Shown here in pieces: positions 1 through 8,603 of a stretch of DNA of 64,000 bases. The number at the start of each line of letters is the position of its first letter. Position 1 is the stretch's first letter. Both the position numbers and the translations under genes were made by a program. The DNA comes from Sedimentibacter sp. SX930 (GTDB lineage Bacteria > Bacillota > Bacilli > Lactobacillales > Aerococcaceae). Below the pieces are notes generated by a model that saw only the letters and a program-made list of their open reading frames with translations, ran no database searches and was not told the DNA's origin. Location of the stretch: NCBI GenBank assembly GCA_002155105.1, contig MUZD01000002.1, forward strand, positions 434,001 to 498,000, written 5' to 3'.

Positions 1-620
1 TCATCGATTTTCGTGGACAAAACATCCGAAGAGCGATGGACGATCTGCCGGAGATCCTCGAGACTGTAATATTCCATCCTCGAAACGATCCCGAACCTGT
101 CACGCAAGGGGGCCGAGAGACTGCCGGCTTTGGTCGTGGCACCGACCAGCGTGAACGGCGGCAAGGTAAAGTGGACCGGATGGGCTGTCGGACCTTGCCC
201 GATGATGATGTCCACATAATAATCCTCCATTGCAGAGTACAACACTTCTTCCACGATCCGCGGCAAGCGATGGATCTCATCGATGAAGAGGACATCCCCC
301 GCTTCCAGTTCGTTGAGCAATACCATCAGATCGCCTGGCCGCTCAATTGCGGGTCCGCTCGTGCTGTGGATGCGGACATCCAATTCGTTGGCGATGACCA
401 TCGCCAGTGTCGTTTTCCCCAACCCGGGCGGTCCGTATAACAGGACGTGATCCAAGGCTTCACTACGCGCTTTCGCGGCCTGGATATACACTTTCAGTTC
501 ATTTTTCACTTTGTCTTGCCCGATATATTGCGCCATCATTTGAGGCCGCAATGTTTTTTCAATCAAATCTTCTGTTAGATCTTCCGTATTTCCGGAAACG
601 ATTCTGTTTTCAGCTGTCAT
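1..620 (-). CDS. ruvB: Holliday junction branch migration ATPase RuvB (partial, C-terminus off the window)
   Basis: RuvB is the hexameric AAA+ motor that, with RuvA, drives branch migration of Holliday junctions. The first 206 codons are present and the gene runs off the left edge. The translation starts [10 protein letters not shown] and shows the Walker A motif GPPGLGKTT near residues 60-70, the Walker B stretch [12 protein letters not shown] near 105-117, and the sensor region [20 protein letters not shown] near 155-175. The ATG at 618-620 is preceded by an AAGGGTGA Shine-Dalgarno site, and the start lies 5 bases after the ruvA stop, so the two form an operon. Identification is secure; only the C-terminal DNA-binding part cannot be seen. 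Confidence 0.97.
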   Translation of the reverse strand, partial: MTAENRIVSGNTEDLTEDLIEKTLRPQMMAQYIGQDKVKNELKVYIQAAKARSEALDHVLLYGPPGLGKTTLAMVIANELDVRIHSTSGPAIERPGDLMVLLNELEAGDVLFIDEIHRLPRIVEEVLYSAMEDYYVDIIIGQGPTAHPVHFTLPPFTLVGATTKAGSLSAPLRDRFGIVSRMEYYSLEDLRQIVHRSSDVLSTKID

Positions 621-625
621 CTATA

Positions 626-1237
626 TCACCCTTTTAAAAGTAGCTTGAATGCCGTACGAAGCACTTCTTCGGCGCTGGAATAGTTTTCTTTTTCCAATAG
701 CGGCAGTATTTTCTTCACTTCACGGTCCGAATATCCCAAACCGGCCAAAGCTTCCAAAGCTTCCGTCAATACAGCGGACTGTCCGCCAGCTGTTTCGTGG
801 ACCGGATGTTCTTCCATCCAATACGTATCGGGCAGCAATTCGCCGAGTTTGCCTTTCAAGTCCAAGATGATCTGCGAGGCCGTCTTTTTGCCTACCCCCG
901 GGAATTTCACCAAATACCCCACATTATCCGTTTCGATCGCTTGGATCAGACCCAGATGATCATCGCTCGCCAATATCGACAAGCCACTCTTCGGTCCGAT
1001 TCCGGAGACGCTGATCAGTTTCAAATACAACTGCTTTTCCGTGTAGTCCTTGAAACCGAAGAGTGTGATTGCATCCTCGCGGACTGCCTGATAGATGTAA
1101 AACGTCATCTCCTGGTTCAGGCTTCCGGAAAAGCGGAAAGGATTCGCGACCAGCAACTGGTAGCCGATGCCACCGTTCTCCAGCACCACATAAAGCGGCC
1201 CCACATAGACTAATTTACCTTTTATATATTCGTACAT
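626..1237 (-). CDS. ruvA: Holliday junction DNA helicase subunit RuvA
   Basis: RuvA binds the four-way junction as a tetramer and loads RuvB. The product begins MYEYIKGKLVYVGP, the usual RuvA N-terminal OB fold, followed by the helix-hairpin-helix pair (LISVSGIGPKSGLSIL and KFPGVGKKTASQIILDLKGK) and a small C-terminal domain ending FKLLLKG. I chose the ATG at 1235-1237 because AGGAG lies 7 bases upstream and the resulting 203 residues match the family; the ATG directly before it at 1240 is also possible, and an upstream ATG at 1276 would add a 13-residue tail with no homology. It is the first gene of the ruvAB operon. Confidence 0.96.
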   Translation of the reverse strand: MYEYIKGKLVYVGPLYVVLENGGIGYQLLVANPFRFSGSLNQEMTFYIYQAVREDAITLFGFKDYTEKQLYLKLISVSGIGPKSGLSILASDDHLGLIQAIETDNVGYLVKFPGVGKKTASQIILDLKGKLGELLPDTYWMEEHPVHETAGGQSAVLTEALEALAGLGYSDREVKKILPLLEKENYSSAEEVLRTAFKLLLKG

Positions 1238-1360
1238 CATTTCGCTCCTACTCTTCATTTCCTGATTGTCATTCATTTTCTATCATAACATAAAACCGAA
1301 CGGAAATGACAGCCGCTGCGTCATCTTCTGTGCGGGAACATTTGTTTGGTAGGTGCAAGC

Positions 1361-1402
1361 AAAGAAAAATCCCAGGACCGGTAGCCTTGGGACTTTTCTT
1401 TG
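1361..1402 (-). terminator. Intrinsic terminator after msrB
   Basis: On the minus strand AGTCCCAAGG and CCTGGGATTT pair around a short loop and are followed by TTTTTCTTTG. It sits directly after the msrB stop and separates msrB from ruvAB. Confidence 0.8.
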
Positions 1403-1406
1403 CTGC

Positions 1407-1832
1407 TTATTCGAATAATTGTTTGTATTCAGAGTAGCCTTCCGCATCCAATTGATCGTAAGGGACGAAGCGCATGGCTGCCGAATTGATGCAATAGCGC
1501 AGACCGCCCAACTCTGCTGGGCCGTCCTCAAAAACATGCCCCAAGTGGGAGTCACCTTGAGGGCTCCGGACTTCCGTGCGTTTGCGCATCAGTTTGCGGT
1601 CCTCCAGCTCCTTCAGAGTGGAAATCGGTTTTGCAAAAGAAGGCCAACCGCAGCCTGCATCGTACTTGTCTGCAGAACTGAACAACGGCTCTCCGCTCAC
1701 GACATCAACATAGATGCCTTTTTCATAAAAATCATCGTACTCGCCGGAAAAAGGTCTCTCCGTAGCTTCGTTCTGTGTCACTTCATATTGTAAAGGCGTC
1801 AAGCGCTTCAATTGTTCCTCTTTATTGTCCAT
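1407..1832 (-). CDS. msrB: Peptide methionine (R)-S-oxide reductase MsrB
   Basis: MsrB reduces the R form of methionine sulfoxide in oxidised proteins, probably with thioredoxin as donor. The SelR fold is clear: [15 protein letters not shown], the DAGCGWPSF motif, SHLGHVF, and the catalytic-Cys segment [12 protein letters not shown] near residue 110. The structural CxxC zinc pairs of many MsrBs are absent, as in most Lactobacillales homologues. I start at the ATG of MDNKEEQ (141 residues); an ATG 27 bases upstream gives 150 residues. Neither start has an ideally spaced ribosome site (GAAAGGGG lies 12 bases before the chosen one), so the start is less certain than the function. It is a single gene with its own terminator. 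Confidence 0.93.
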   Translation of the reverse strand: MDNKEEQLKRLTPLQYEVTQNEATERPFSGEYDDFYEKGIYVDVVSGEPLFSSADKYDAGCGWPSFAKPISTLKELEDRKLMRKRTEVRSPQGDSHLGHVFEDGPAELGGLRYCINSAAMRFVPYDQLDAEGYSEYKQLFE

Positions 1833-1880
1833 AGTGAGATCAGACCCCTTTCTTTTCATTGCTCCAGTATATCAAAAAAT

Positions 1881-1914
1881 GCAAAAAAGCAGAACAAAAA
1901 AGTCTTGTTCTGCT
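1881..1914 (-). terminator. Intrinsic terminator after the DUF937 gene
   Basis: AGCAGAACAA and TTGTTCTGCT pair around a 7-base loop, followed on the minus strand by TTTTTTGC. It is 26 bases past the DUF937 stop codon. Confidence 0.85.
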
Positions 1915-1939
1915 TCGCACGCGCTATTCCAGGTTTGGA

Positions 1940-2545
1940 TCAGAATAGATTCCCCAAAATGCTACCCAGAATACCGCCCAATCCGCCCGTTGCAGCTGGC
2001 GTCGTCGTTCCGGACTGCTTAGGGAAGAGATCGGTGATGTCGAAATTTTTCGTGGCTGCTTCTTCAGCTTGTTTCGAGAAGATGTCGGTCTGTTTGGCCA
2101 CACCGTCGGCATCCAAGCCATCAGCATCCTTTTTGTCCGCCAACATGCCCAGAATCATCGGCGCCATGGAAGCCAAAACCTTGGCAACCTCGGATTTGCT
2201 GATGCCTGTTTGGGCAGCAATCTGATCCACAACCTTGTCCTTGTCCCCGAAGGCATGATCCAATATTTTATCGCCATCGTCCGTATCGGCTTTCTTGACC
2301 ACATCTTCGATCGAGGATACGTCTTTGGTCTGACCTTTGTGTTTTTCCAATGCATTTGATAAGGAATCTTTCCCTGCTTTTGACTCTGCGTTTTTGCTTA
2401 ATGCCCGAAGGATCAAGGGAATTGCAACGACAGCCAATTTCGGCAAAATGCTTGCATCAACGCCCGTTTTGCTGCCTAAAGCCTGGATCGAACTTTCTTT
2501 GTTCAGCTCGCCCATCATTTCGGAAATGTCATTGATTTGCACCAT
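1940..2545 (-). CDS. DUF937 family (YidB-like) protein
   Basis: The product of 201 residues has the DUF937 pattern: helical repeats (LPKLAVVAIPLILRALSKNA near 35-55 and KVLASMAPMILGMLADKK near 120-140) and a Gly-rich C-terminal tail, GGLGGILGSILGNLF. No enzyme motif, signal peptide or clear membrane segment is present. The family occurs widely in bacteria and has no firm function; some members act in cell-envelope or stress contexts. I chose the ATG at 2543-2545 because AGGAG lies 8 bases upstream, in preference to a GTG three codons earlier. It is a single gene between mutL and msrB with its own terminator. Confidence 0.85.
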   Translation of the reverse strand: MVQINDISEMMGELNKESSIQALGSKTGVDASILPKLAVVAIPLILRALSKNAESKAGKDSLSNALEKHKGQTKDVSSIEDVVKKADTDDGDKILDHAFGDKDKVVDQIAAQTGISKSEVAKVLASMAPMILGMLADKKDADGLDADGVAKQTDIFSKQAEEAATKNFDITDLFPKQSGTTTPAATGGLGGILGSILGNLF

Positions 2546-2619
2546 TTTTTCCACTCCTATCTGTTATTTAACTATCCTGATTTTACAATAGATAAGCAGA
2601 AATAAGAAATGATACGCTT

Positions 2620-4650
2620 TCAGTGCGGGTCCTGGATCCGTTTGAACATCTTCTCCATATCCTGGTTGGAGAATTGGATCAGCACCGGTCTGCCGTGCGG
2701 GCAATTGTAGGGATTATCCGTTTTGGCAAGATCGGCCAACAGTTGGCGCGCTTCTTTATCGCTCAGGAAATGATTCGCCTTGATGGAGCGCTTGCAGCTC
2801 ATCATGATGGCCGTTGCTTCACGAAGCTTTTTGATGGAGATATCGCCTTCAGCCAAAAACATCTCCACCAGTTCCTTCAGAATGTCTTCCTCTTCACCCG
2901 GAGTGAACCAGGCAGGATGCTTTTCGACGATGAAACTGTTCTGGCCAAATGGTTCGAGGAACAGGCCCATCGATTCCAACACATCCCGATTTTCCTGGAT
3001 CAACTGGAATTCATTCGCCGGATAATCCAGCATGATCGGTATCAGCAAGCCTTGGAGATCGGTGGAAACTTTGCCGATTTCCTCACGGTAATATTCATAT
3101 TTGATGCGTTCCTGGGCAGCGTGCTGATCGATGATGTAGAGGCCATTTTCATTCTGCGCGAACAGGTAAGTGCCGTGCATCTGGCCAAAAAAATGCAGCT
3201 CCGGGAAAGGCCGCTTGCTCGCCTGTGCCTTCTCTGCCTCCGCTTCGACTTTCTGGACGGTTTTCATGATCGGTTCTTCATGGGCAGCCGGATTAATTGG
3301 TTCAACAGACAGGTAAGGCGCGCTTGGTTCATTGCGGTCCTGTTTTGGTTGGTCACTGAACGGAACAACGTACGCTTCTTGTTCTTCACTTGGAAGGGGA
3401 AGGTCTTCACGAGGTTCGGTATCTGCGGAATCGGTAAAGGGCTTTACGTGTTCGTCGTTTTCATTGTGGGCCGGCCCGTTGTCCCACGACGTCTCCAAAG
3501 ATCGGAAATCCTCATTTTCGCTGATCGCCGGCAGCTTCGTTTCCGTTTCTTGCACGAGCTCTTGATCGAATGACCGGAAAGAGACGCTCAATTGCTCGGT
3601 CCGGACCGGTTCAGCCGGACTCGGGCGTTTGAATTTCAGATTTTCGATGCCGCTCGGGATGCGTTCTTCCGTCCGCAAAACAGCAGCGACTGCGCTTTCG
3701 ATCAATTCGCCGAGCTCTTTTTCTTTGCTGATCCTGACTTCCTTTTTCGAAGGATGCACATTCACATCCAAAAGCAGGGAATCCGCATCGATCACGATGA
3801 CGGCGAGCGGATACCTTCCGACCATCAGCTTGGAGCCATAGCCATCGATGATGGCTTTGTTCAAGGCGTAATTTTTTATGAAACGCCCGTTCAGTATCAA
3901 GGTGATATAGTTGCGGCTTGCCCGCGTCGTGTCCGGCAAACTGATGTAGCCATTCACTTTGAAGTCCAAATTTTCGTTTTCGATCAGTTTCATCTTCTTG
4001 GCGGTCAATGTGCCGTAGACTCCAGCGATGGTCTGACGCAGATCGCCATTGCCTGCTGTATGCAGAAGTTGGTTGCCTTCATGATGCAAACGGAAAGCAA
4101 TCTCCGGATGGCTCAATGCGATCCGGTTCATGATGTCTGTGATGTTCGACAATTCGGTCTGCAGGGAACGGATGTATTTCAGACGGGCTGGCGTATTGTA
4201 AAAAAGGTCTTCAACGATGATCGTAGTCCCTTTACGGGATTTGTTCGGCCTTTCCTCGCCGATGACGCCGCCCTTTATGGACAAGTAGGTGCCGTTTTGA
4301 TCAGCGACAGCCGTTTCGATCGATACTTTGGCGACAGAAGCGATACTGGGCAAAGCTTCACCCCTAAACCCTAGCGAGTGGATGCGGAAAAGATCATCCT
4401 GCGTGTATATTTTGCTGGTCGCGTGCCGCGTAAAGGCAAGCTTCACCTCGTCCGCCGCGATGCCGTCGCCGTTGTCTGTGACCTGCACCTTTTTTAATCC
4501 CGCTTCCTCGATGAAGACATCGATCTGCGTACTGTTCGCATCGATCGCATTCTCCACCAATTCCTTAACGACCGATGCCGGCCGTTCGATCACTTCACCG
4601 GCAGCGATTTGGTTCGTCAATATTTGGGAAAGCTCCCTGATTTTGGCCAT
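2620..4650 (-). CDS. mutL: DNA mismatch repair protein MutL
   Basis: MutL couples mismatch recognition by MutS to strand incision. The N-terminal GHKL ATPase domain shows ELVENAIDA, DNGDGI, GFRGEAL and the KGT motif within the first 150 residues. A long acidic linker spans roughly 330-480. The C-terminal domain carries the endonuclease motif DQHAAQERIKYE, plus SCKRSIKA and CPHGRP, so this is the nicking type used by bacteria without MutH. The start is the ATG of MAKIREL, preceded by AGGTGA; a GTG three codons upstream is the only alternative. It begins 5 bases after the mutS stop, so the pair is co-transcribed. The length of 676 residues is normal. Confidence 0.97.
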   Translation of the reverse strand: MAKIRELSQILTNQIAAGEVIERPASVVKELVENAIDANSTQIDVFIEEAGLKKVQVTDNGDGIAADEVKLAFTRHATSKIYTQDDLFRIHSLGFRGEALPSIASVAKVSIETAVADQNGTYLSIKGGVIGEERPNKSRKGTTIIVEDLFYNTPARLKYIRSLQTELSNITDIMNRIALSHPEIAFRLHHEGNQLLHTAGNGDLRQTIAGVYGTLTAKKMKLIENENLDFKVNGYISLPDTTRASRNYITLILNGRFIKNYALNKAIIDGYGSKLMVGRYPLAVIVIDADSLLLDVNVHPSKKEVRISKEKELGELIESAVAAVLRTEERIPSGIENLKFKRPSPAEPVRTEQLSVSFRSFDQELVQETETKLPAISENEDFRSLETSWDNGPAHNENDEHVKPFTDSADTEPREDLPLPSEEQEAYVVPFSDQPKQDRNEPSAPYLSVEPINPAAHEEPIMKTVQKVEAEAEKAQASKRPFPELHFFGQMHGTYLFAQNENGLYIIDQHAAQERIKYEYYREEIGKVSTDLQGLLIPIMLDYPANEFQLIQENRDVLESMGLFLEPFGQNSFIVEKHPAWFTPGEEEDILKELVEMFLAEGDISIKKLREATAIMMSCKRSIKANHFLSDKEARQLLADLAKTDNPYNCPHGRPVLIQFSNQDMEKMFKRIQDPH

Positions 4651-4655
4651 CGTTT

Positions 4656-7250
4656 TCACCTACTTTTTTGCGATTTCAGCAACTTTTTCCAACTGTCTAT
4701 CATCAGCATGGCTTGCATCGGTGTGCAGTCCTCCAGCGCCAGGTCCGACAACTCGTCCAGGACGTGCTTCTCGTTCGGAAGCATCGCGTTTTCCTGGAAC
4801 AGCGCCAATTGTTCGACCGTATCATCCGGAACAGGTGCGCCTGTTCCGGAGTGCAGCACGTGTTGTTCATTCAATGAATTGAGGATGACCTGCGCCTCGG
4901 CGATCAATTCATGCGGCATTCCGGCCAATTTGGCTACATGCAGGCCATAGCTTTTGTCTGCAGGCCCCTGCATCAGTTTATGCAGAAACACCAATTCTCC
5001 GTCCTTTTCGATTGCCCCTACATGGACGTTTTTTGTCCCCGCCAAATCGGCTTCGAGTTGGGTCAACTCATGGTAATGGGTCGAAAACAGCGTCTTGCCT
5101 TTGATTGTGCGATCGATGTAACGCAGGATCGCTTCCGCCAAGGCCATGCCGTCATACGTCGCCGTTCCCCTGCCGATTTCGTCGAACAAGATCAGACTCT
5201 TATCGGTGGCGAATCGCAGTGCTTGGTTCGTTTCGACCATTTCGACCATGAAAGTGCTCTGCCCGGAATAGAGGTCATCAGCCGCGCCTATGCGGGTAAA
5301 GATTTGGTCAAAGATAGGCAAATGGGCTTTCTCCGCAGGCACAAAGCAACCCATCTGGGCCAGGATGACGATCAGCGCAACCTGACGCATGTAAGTGCTC
5401 TTGCCTGACATATTCGGCCCGGTGATCAGCAGAATATGGTTGTCCTTGTCCATGGAAATGCTGTTGGGCACAAATTTATCTTTGCCGATGACGCGTTCCA
5501 CAACCGGATGGCGCCCTTCTTTGATGGACAGATTGCGGTCGCTGTTGCTCAATTCGGGCTTGGAAAAATGATAGGCTTCGCTGACATGGGCGAACGACTG
5601 AAGGACATCGATCTCCGCCACCAGTTTGGCAAGTGCCTGCAACTGTTTGCTGTATCCTTTTATCTCTTCCCGCAAAGCGACAAACAGCTCATGCTCCAAT
5701 TCGACAGACTTTTCCTCAGCTTCCAGAATAAGCGTCTCTTTTTCCTTCAATGCAGGCGTGACGAAACGTTCCGCATTGGCAAGCGTCTGTTTGCGCTCAT
5801 ACGTGCCCTCAGGCAGCGCCGCAAGGTTCGCCTTCGTCACCTCTATGTAATAGCCAAAAATGCGGTTGTAGCCGATTTTCAGCGTTTTGATGCCGGTCTT
5901 TTCTCTTTCCTCTTTTTGCAGCATCGCTATCCAAAGCTTCCCGTTGTTCATCGCATCGCGGTAGCGATCCAATTGCTCATGGTAGCCGTCACGGATAATG
6001 TTGCCTTCCGTGATCTGGATTGGCGGATTATCCGTGATCGCCCGCTCGATCAGTTCGATGACTTCTGGGTAAGCTTCCAATTTGTCGATGACAGCCTGCC
6101 AAACATCCGGTTCATCGATTGCAGCGATGGCTTGGACCAATCCTGGGATCTGCTGCAGAGAGGTTTTCAGCTGGATCAGATCGCGGCCGTTGATATTGCC
6201 TAGTGACACTCGGGCGACCAAACGTTCCAGATCATAAACCGATGTCAAGGCGTCATTGATGTCCATTCGTTCAAAGTAGTGGTTGACCAATGACTCCACT
6301 TTCCGTTGCCTTTCGAGTATGTCGCTCAGGTTGATCAACGGCTTTTCAAGCCATTGTTTCAGCATGCGCCCGCCCATAGCCGTTTTTGTTTCATCCAGCG
6401 TCCACAGCAGGCTGCCTTTTTTCTGCTGCGTCCGGATGGATGCGGACAACTCGAGGTTGCGCCGCGCGTAGGTATCCATCTTCAGGAAAGCGTCCGTTTG
6501 ATAGGCGACGGCCTTCTGAAGATGGGACAGGCTGCGCTTTTGGGTATCCGAAAGATAGCTCAACAACAAAACAAGCACATCTTTTTCCGACTGTTGCGGC
6601 AATTCCGCAACCAGATCGTGGAAGTCCGTTTCCGGAATCAGCTTCGCCTGAATGGAAACAAGGATACCGAAATGTTTTTCCAACTTTTCCGTCAGGCCGT
6701 CAGCCGTTTTTGTGTCCAGGACGATCTCTTTGAAAGGCAAAGTCTGGAGCTCGTTGAATACGGCGTCTTCGTTGGTCAGGAGCGTGACTTTCAGCTCCCC
6801 CGTTCCGATATCGACATATCCCAGCCCATACCCGCCTGCTTCGTTTTGGATGACACTGGCCAAGTAATTATTTGTTTTGCTTTCGCTGCCGTTCTCATTC
6901 AGAAATGTACCGGGCGTAATGACCCGCACGACTTCCCGCCGCACCATGCCTTTCGTTAGCTTGGCATCCTCCATCTGTTCGCAAACGGCGACCTTGTGCC
7001 CCATTTCTACGAGTCTCCGGATGTATTCTGCTGCAGCATGATAAGGGACCCCGCACATGGGAATCGGCTCATCGGCATTTTTGTTGCGGCTCGTCAGCGT
7101 GATTTCCAGTAATTTGGCGGCCTTCATGGCATCATCATGGAATAATTCATAGAAATCGCCCAAGCGATAAAACAAAAACGCATCCGGATACTGTTCTTTT
7201 ATGGATAAGTATTGCTCCATCATGGGCGTATTTTTAGTCTTCTGTGGCAT
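4656..7250 (-). CDS. mutS: DNA mismatch recognition protein MutS
   Basis: MutS is the clamp-forming ATPase that detects mispairs. The mismatch-reading F-x-E motif is in YRLGDFYELF near residue 38. The connector, lever and clamp regions follow, then the ATPase with TGPNMSGKSTYMRQ (Walker A, about 605), the signature STFMVEM and Walker B ILFDEIGRGT. The 864 residues match MutS1, not MutS2. GAGGTGA lies just upstream of the ATG. It follows ricA by about 33 bases and precedes mutL by 5, the order seen around mutS in Bacillus. Identification is certain. Confidence 0.98.
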   Translation of the reverse strand: MPQKTKNTPMMEQYLSIKEQYPDAFLFYRLGDFYELFHDDAMKAAKLLEITLTSRNKNADEPIPMCGVPYHAAAEYIRRLVEMGHKVAVCEQMEDAKLTKGMVRREVVRVITPGTFLNENGSESKTNNYLASVIQNEAGGYGLGYVDIGTGELKVTLLTNEDAVFNELQTLPFKEIVLDTKTADGLTEKLEKHFGILVSIQAKLIPETDFHDLVAELPQQSEKDVLVLLLSYLSDTQKRSLSHLQKAVAYQTDAFLKMDTYARRNLELSASIRTQQKKGSLLWTLDETKTAMGGRMLKQWLEKPLINLSDILERQRKVESLVNHYFERMDINDALTSVYDLERLVARVSLGNINGRDLIQLKTSLQQIPGLVQAIAAIDEPDVWQAVIDKLEAYPEVIELIERAITDNPPIQITEGNIIRDGYHEQLDRYRDAMNNGKLWIAMLQKEEREKTGIKTLKIGYNRIFGYYIEVTKANLAALPEGTYERKQTLANAERFVTPALKEKETLILEAEEKSVELEHELFVALREEIKGYSKQLQALAKLVAEIDVLQSFAHVSEAYHFSKPELSNSDRNLSIKEGRHPVVERVIGKDKFVPNSISMDKDNHILLITGPNMSGKSTYMRQVALIVILAQMGCFVPAEKAHLPIFDQIFTRIGAADDLYSGQSTFMVEMVETNQALRFATDKSLILFDEIGRGTATYDGMALAEAILRYIDRTIKGKTLFSTHYHELTQLEADLAGTKNVHVGAIEKDGELVFLHKLMQGPADKSYGLHVAKLAGMPHELIAEAQVILNSLNEQHVLHSGTGAPVPDDTVEQLALFQENAMLPNEKHVLDELSDLALEDCTPMQAMLMIDSWKKLLKSQKSR

Positions 7251-7283
7251 TCTTTCACCTCTATCAATATATCTCTTCAGTCT

Positions 7284-7658
7284 TCATGCTTCATCTTTTT
7301 CGATAGCGTCATCGACGCCGCGTTGGATGATGCTGATGACATTTTCCAATAGTTCGTTGGCATCCCATAAAGCTTCGCGGTATTGTTGGACCGCTATGCT
7401 GTCCTTCAACTGCTTGTTCAGCTCCGCTAATTCAGCGGCTGTTTTTGCTGCCGCTGCCGGCTTGGCATAATGTTCAAAAGCCGCGGTTTCTTTTTGCTTA
7501 CTTTTGATTGTTTCGACCAATTGTTCCAGCGCCCGATTGTCTTTTGTGTTTTCTTCGGCCTCTTGATAGCGGACGATCACTTCATTTTTTCCCAACATTT
7601 CGATCAGTCTGTTCAATTCTGCTTCTGCCGGGCCTTCGATAGGCAGTTCTTGGGTCAA
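7284..7658 (-). CDS. ricA: RicA/YmcA-like regulator (YlbF/YmcA family), short form
   Basis: In Bacillus RicA works with RicF and RicT to promote RNase Y-dependent mRNA maturation and competence/biofilm decisions. This 124-residue, all-helical protein has the YlbF/YmcA fold signature: a helix with a paired Leu/Ile pattern, LEQLVETIKSKQKE, a middle helix, and VQQYREALWDANELLENVISII. The gene sits between ymdB and mutS and near rny, the same neighbourhood as in Bacillus, which supports the call. It starts with TTG, preceded by GGAGG, and the start overlaps the ymdB stop as TTGA. There is no cysteine in the chain, and the C-terminal Cys-bearing tail of the Bacillus protein is missing. Family is likely; strict orthology less so. 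Confidence 0.75.
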   Translation of the reverse strand: MTQELPIEGPAEAELNRLIEMLGKNEVIVRYQEAEENTKDNRALEQLVETIKSKQKETAAFEHYAKPAAAAKTAAELAELNKQLKDSIAVQQYREALWDANELLENVISIIQRGVDDAIEKDEA

Positions 7659-8461
7659 TAGAATTCCCCTCCAAATGGGCGATCTTCATTGATCACGATG
7701 TTCTCGATTTTTACGCACTTGCCGGTCTGATCATTGATTTCAATATAGCAACCGGAAAGCAATTTCCTGCCTTTTTCAGGCACTTCATGCCGAATCGGCA
7801 TTTGCGTCAGAAATTTCTGGATGATGATCTCTTTTTCGACGCCCAAAATGCTGTCGTAGGCCCCGGTCATTCCGGCATCCGTCAGATAGCCTGTCCCGTC
7901 CGGCAAAATACGCGCATCATTTGTCTGTACATGCGTATGCGTACCGACCACAGCAGAAACGCGCCCATCCAAATACCAGCCCATCGCTTGTTTTTCGCTG
8001 GTCGTTTCGGCATGGAAATCGACAAAGATGCAATTCGTTTCTTTCCGTACCTGTTCCAGTATTTCATCCGCTTTGCGGAAAGGGTCATCCAGACTGTTCA
8101 TGAAGACACGTCCGTGCAGGTTCACCACAGCCAATTTCAGTTGGTTCACTTTTATGATCGTCCAACCGATGCCAGGAGTTCCTTCCGGGAAATTAGCCGG
8201 ACGGATCATCTTGTTGGCTGATCCGATGAATTCGAATATGTCACGGTTATCCCACGTATGGTTTCCCATGGTGATGACATCGACACCAGTCTGTAAGAAT
8301 TCTTTGTAAATTTTTTCCGTTATGCCTCTGCCGCCAGCCGCATTCTCCCCGTTCACGATGGTCACTTGCGGACGGTAATGTTTCTTCAGTTGTGGGAGTG
8401 TGTCCTGCAGCATCTGTCTGCCGATTGAACCTACGACATCCCCAATAAATAATACTTTCAT
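7655..8461 (-). CDS. ymdB: YmdB-type metallophosphodiesterase
   Basis: YmdB is a calcineurin-like phosphodiesterase that hydrolyses 2',3'-cyclic nucleotides and, in Bacillus, affects biofilm gene expression and interacts with RNase Y. The dimetal site can be read off: GDVVG (Asp8), NGENAAGG (Glu39/Asn40 region), MGNHTWDN (Asn/His near 67), DFHAE (His near 150) and GTHTHVQT (His pair near 175). The 268 residues are full length. The ATG is preceded by AGAGGCT. It lies between rny and ricA, and the TTGA overlap with ricA indicates translational coupling. Confidence 0.95.
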   Translation of the reverse strand: MKVLFIGDVVGSIGRQMLQDTLPQLKKHYRPQVTIVNGENAAGGRGITEKIYKEFLQTGVDVITMGNHTWDNRDIFEFIGSANKMIRPANFPEGTPGIGWTIIKVNQLKLAVVNLHGRVFMNSLDDPFRKADEILEQVRKETNCIFVDFHAETTSEKQAMGWYLDGRVSAVVGTHTHVQTNDARILPDGTGYLTDAGMTGAYDSILGVEKEIIIQKFLTQMPIRHEVPEKGRKLLSGCYIEINDQTGKCVKIENIVINEDRPFGGEFY

Positions 8462-8560
8462 CTTCAGCCTCTTCTCTAAATTCTAGTCTTTTTATAGTAA
8501 CATATTTTGTCTGTTTAGATAAGCCGTTGGACCCTTGCCCATCAATCGGGATATCCATAA

Positions 8561-8594
8561 AAAGCAAAAAACGGGACAATAGCATGTCCCGTTT
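8561..8594 (-). terminator. Intrinsic terminator after rny
   Basis: AAACGGGACA and TGTCCCGTTT form a perfect 10-bp stem with a 6-base loop, followed on the minus strand by TTTTGC and further T residues. It insulates rny from ymdB, so ymdB-ricA-mutSL must have its own promoter or depend on read-through. Confidence 0.88.
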
Positions 8595-8603
8595 GGTATT
8601 TCA

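Noticed and set aside
3592-4374. Long plus-strand open frame (260 codons) opposite mutL
   Set aside because: It arises from codon bias of mutL on the other strand; there is no start signal and the product has no domain pattern. The same applies to long antisense frames over mutS, ymfH, nupO and ftsK.
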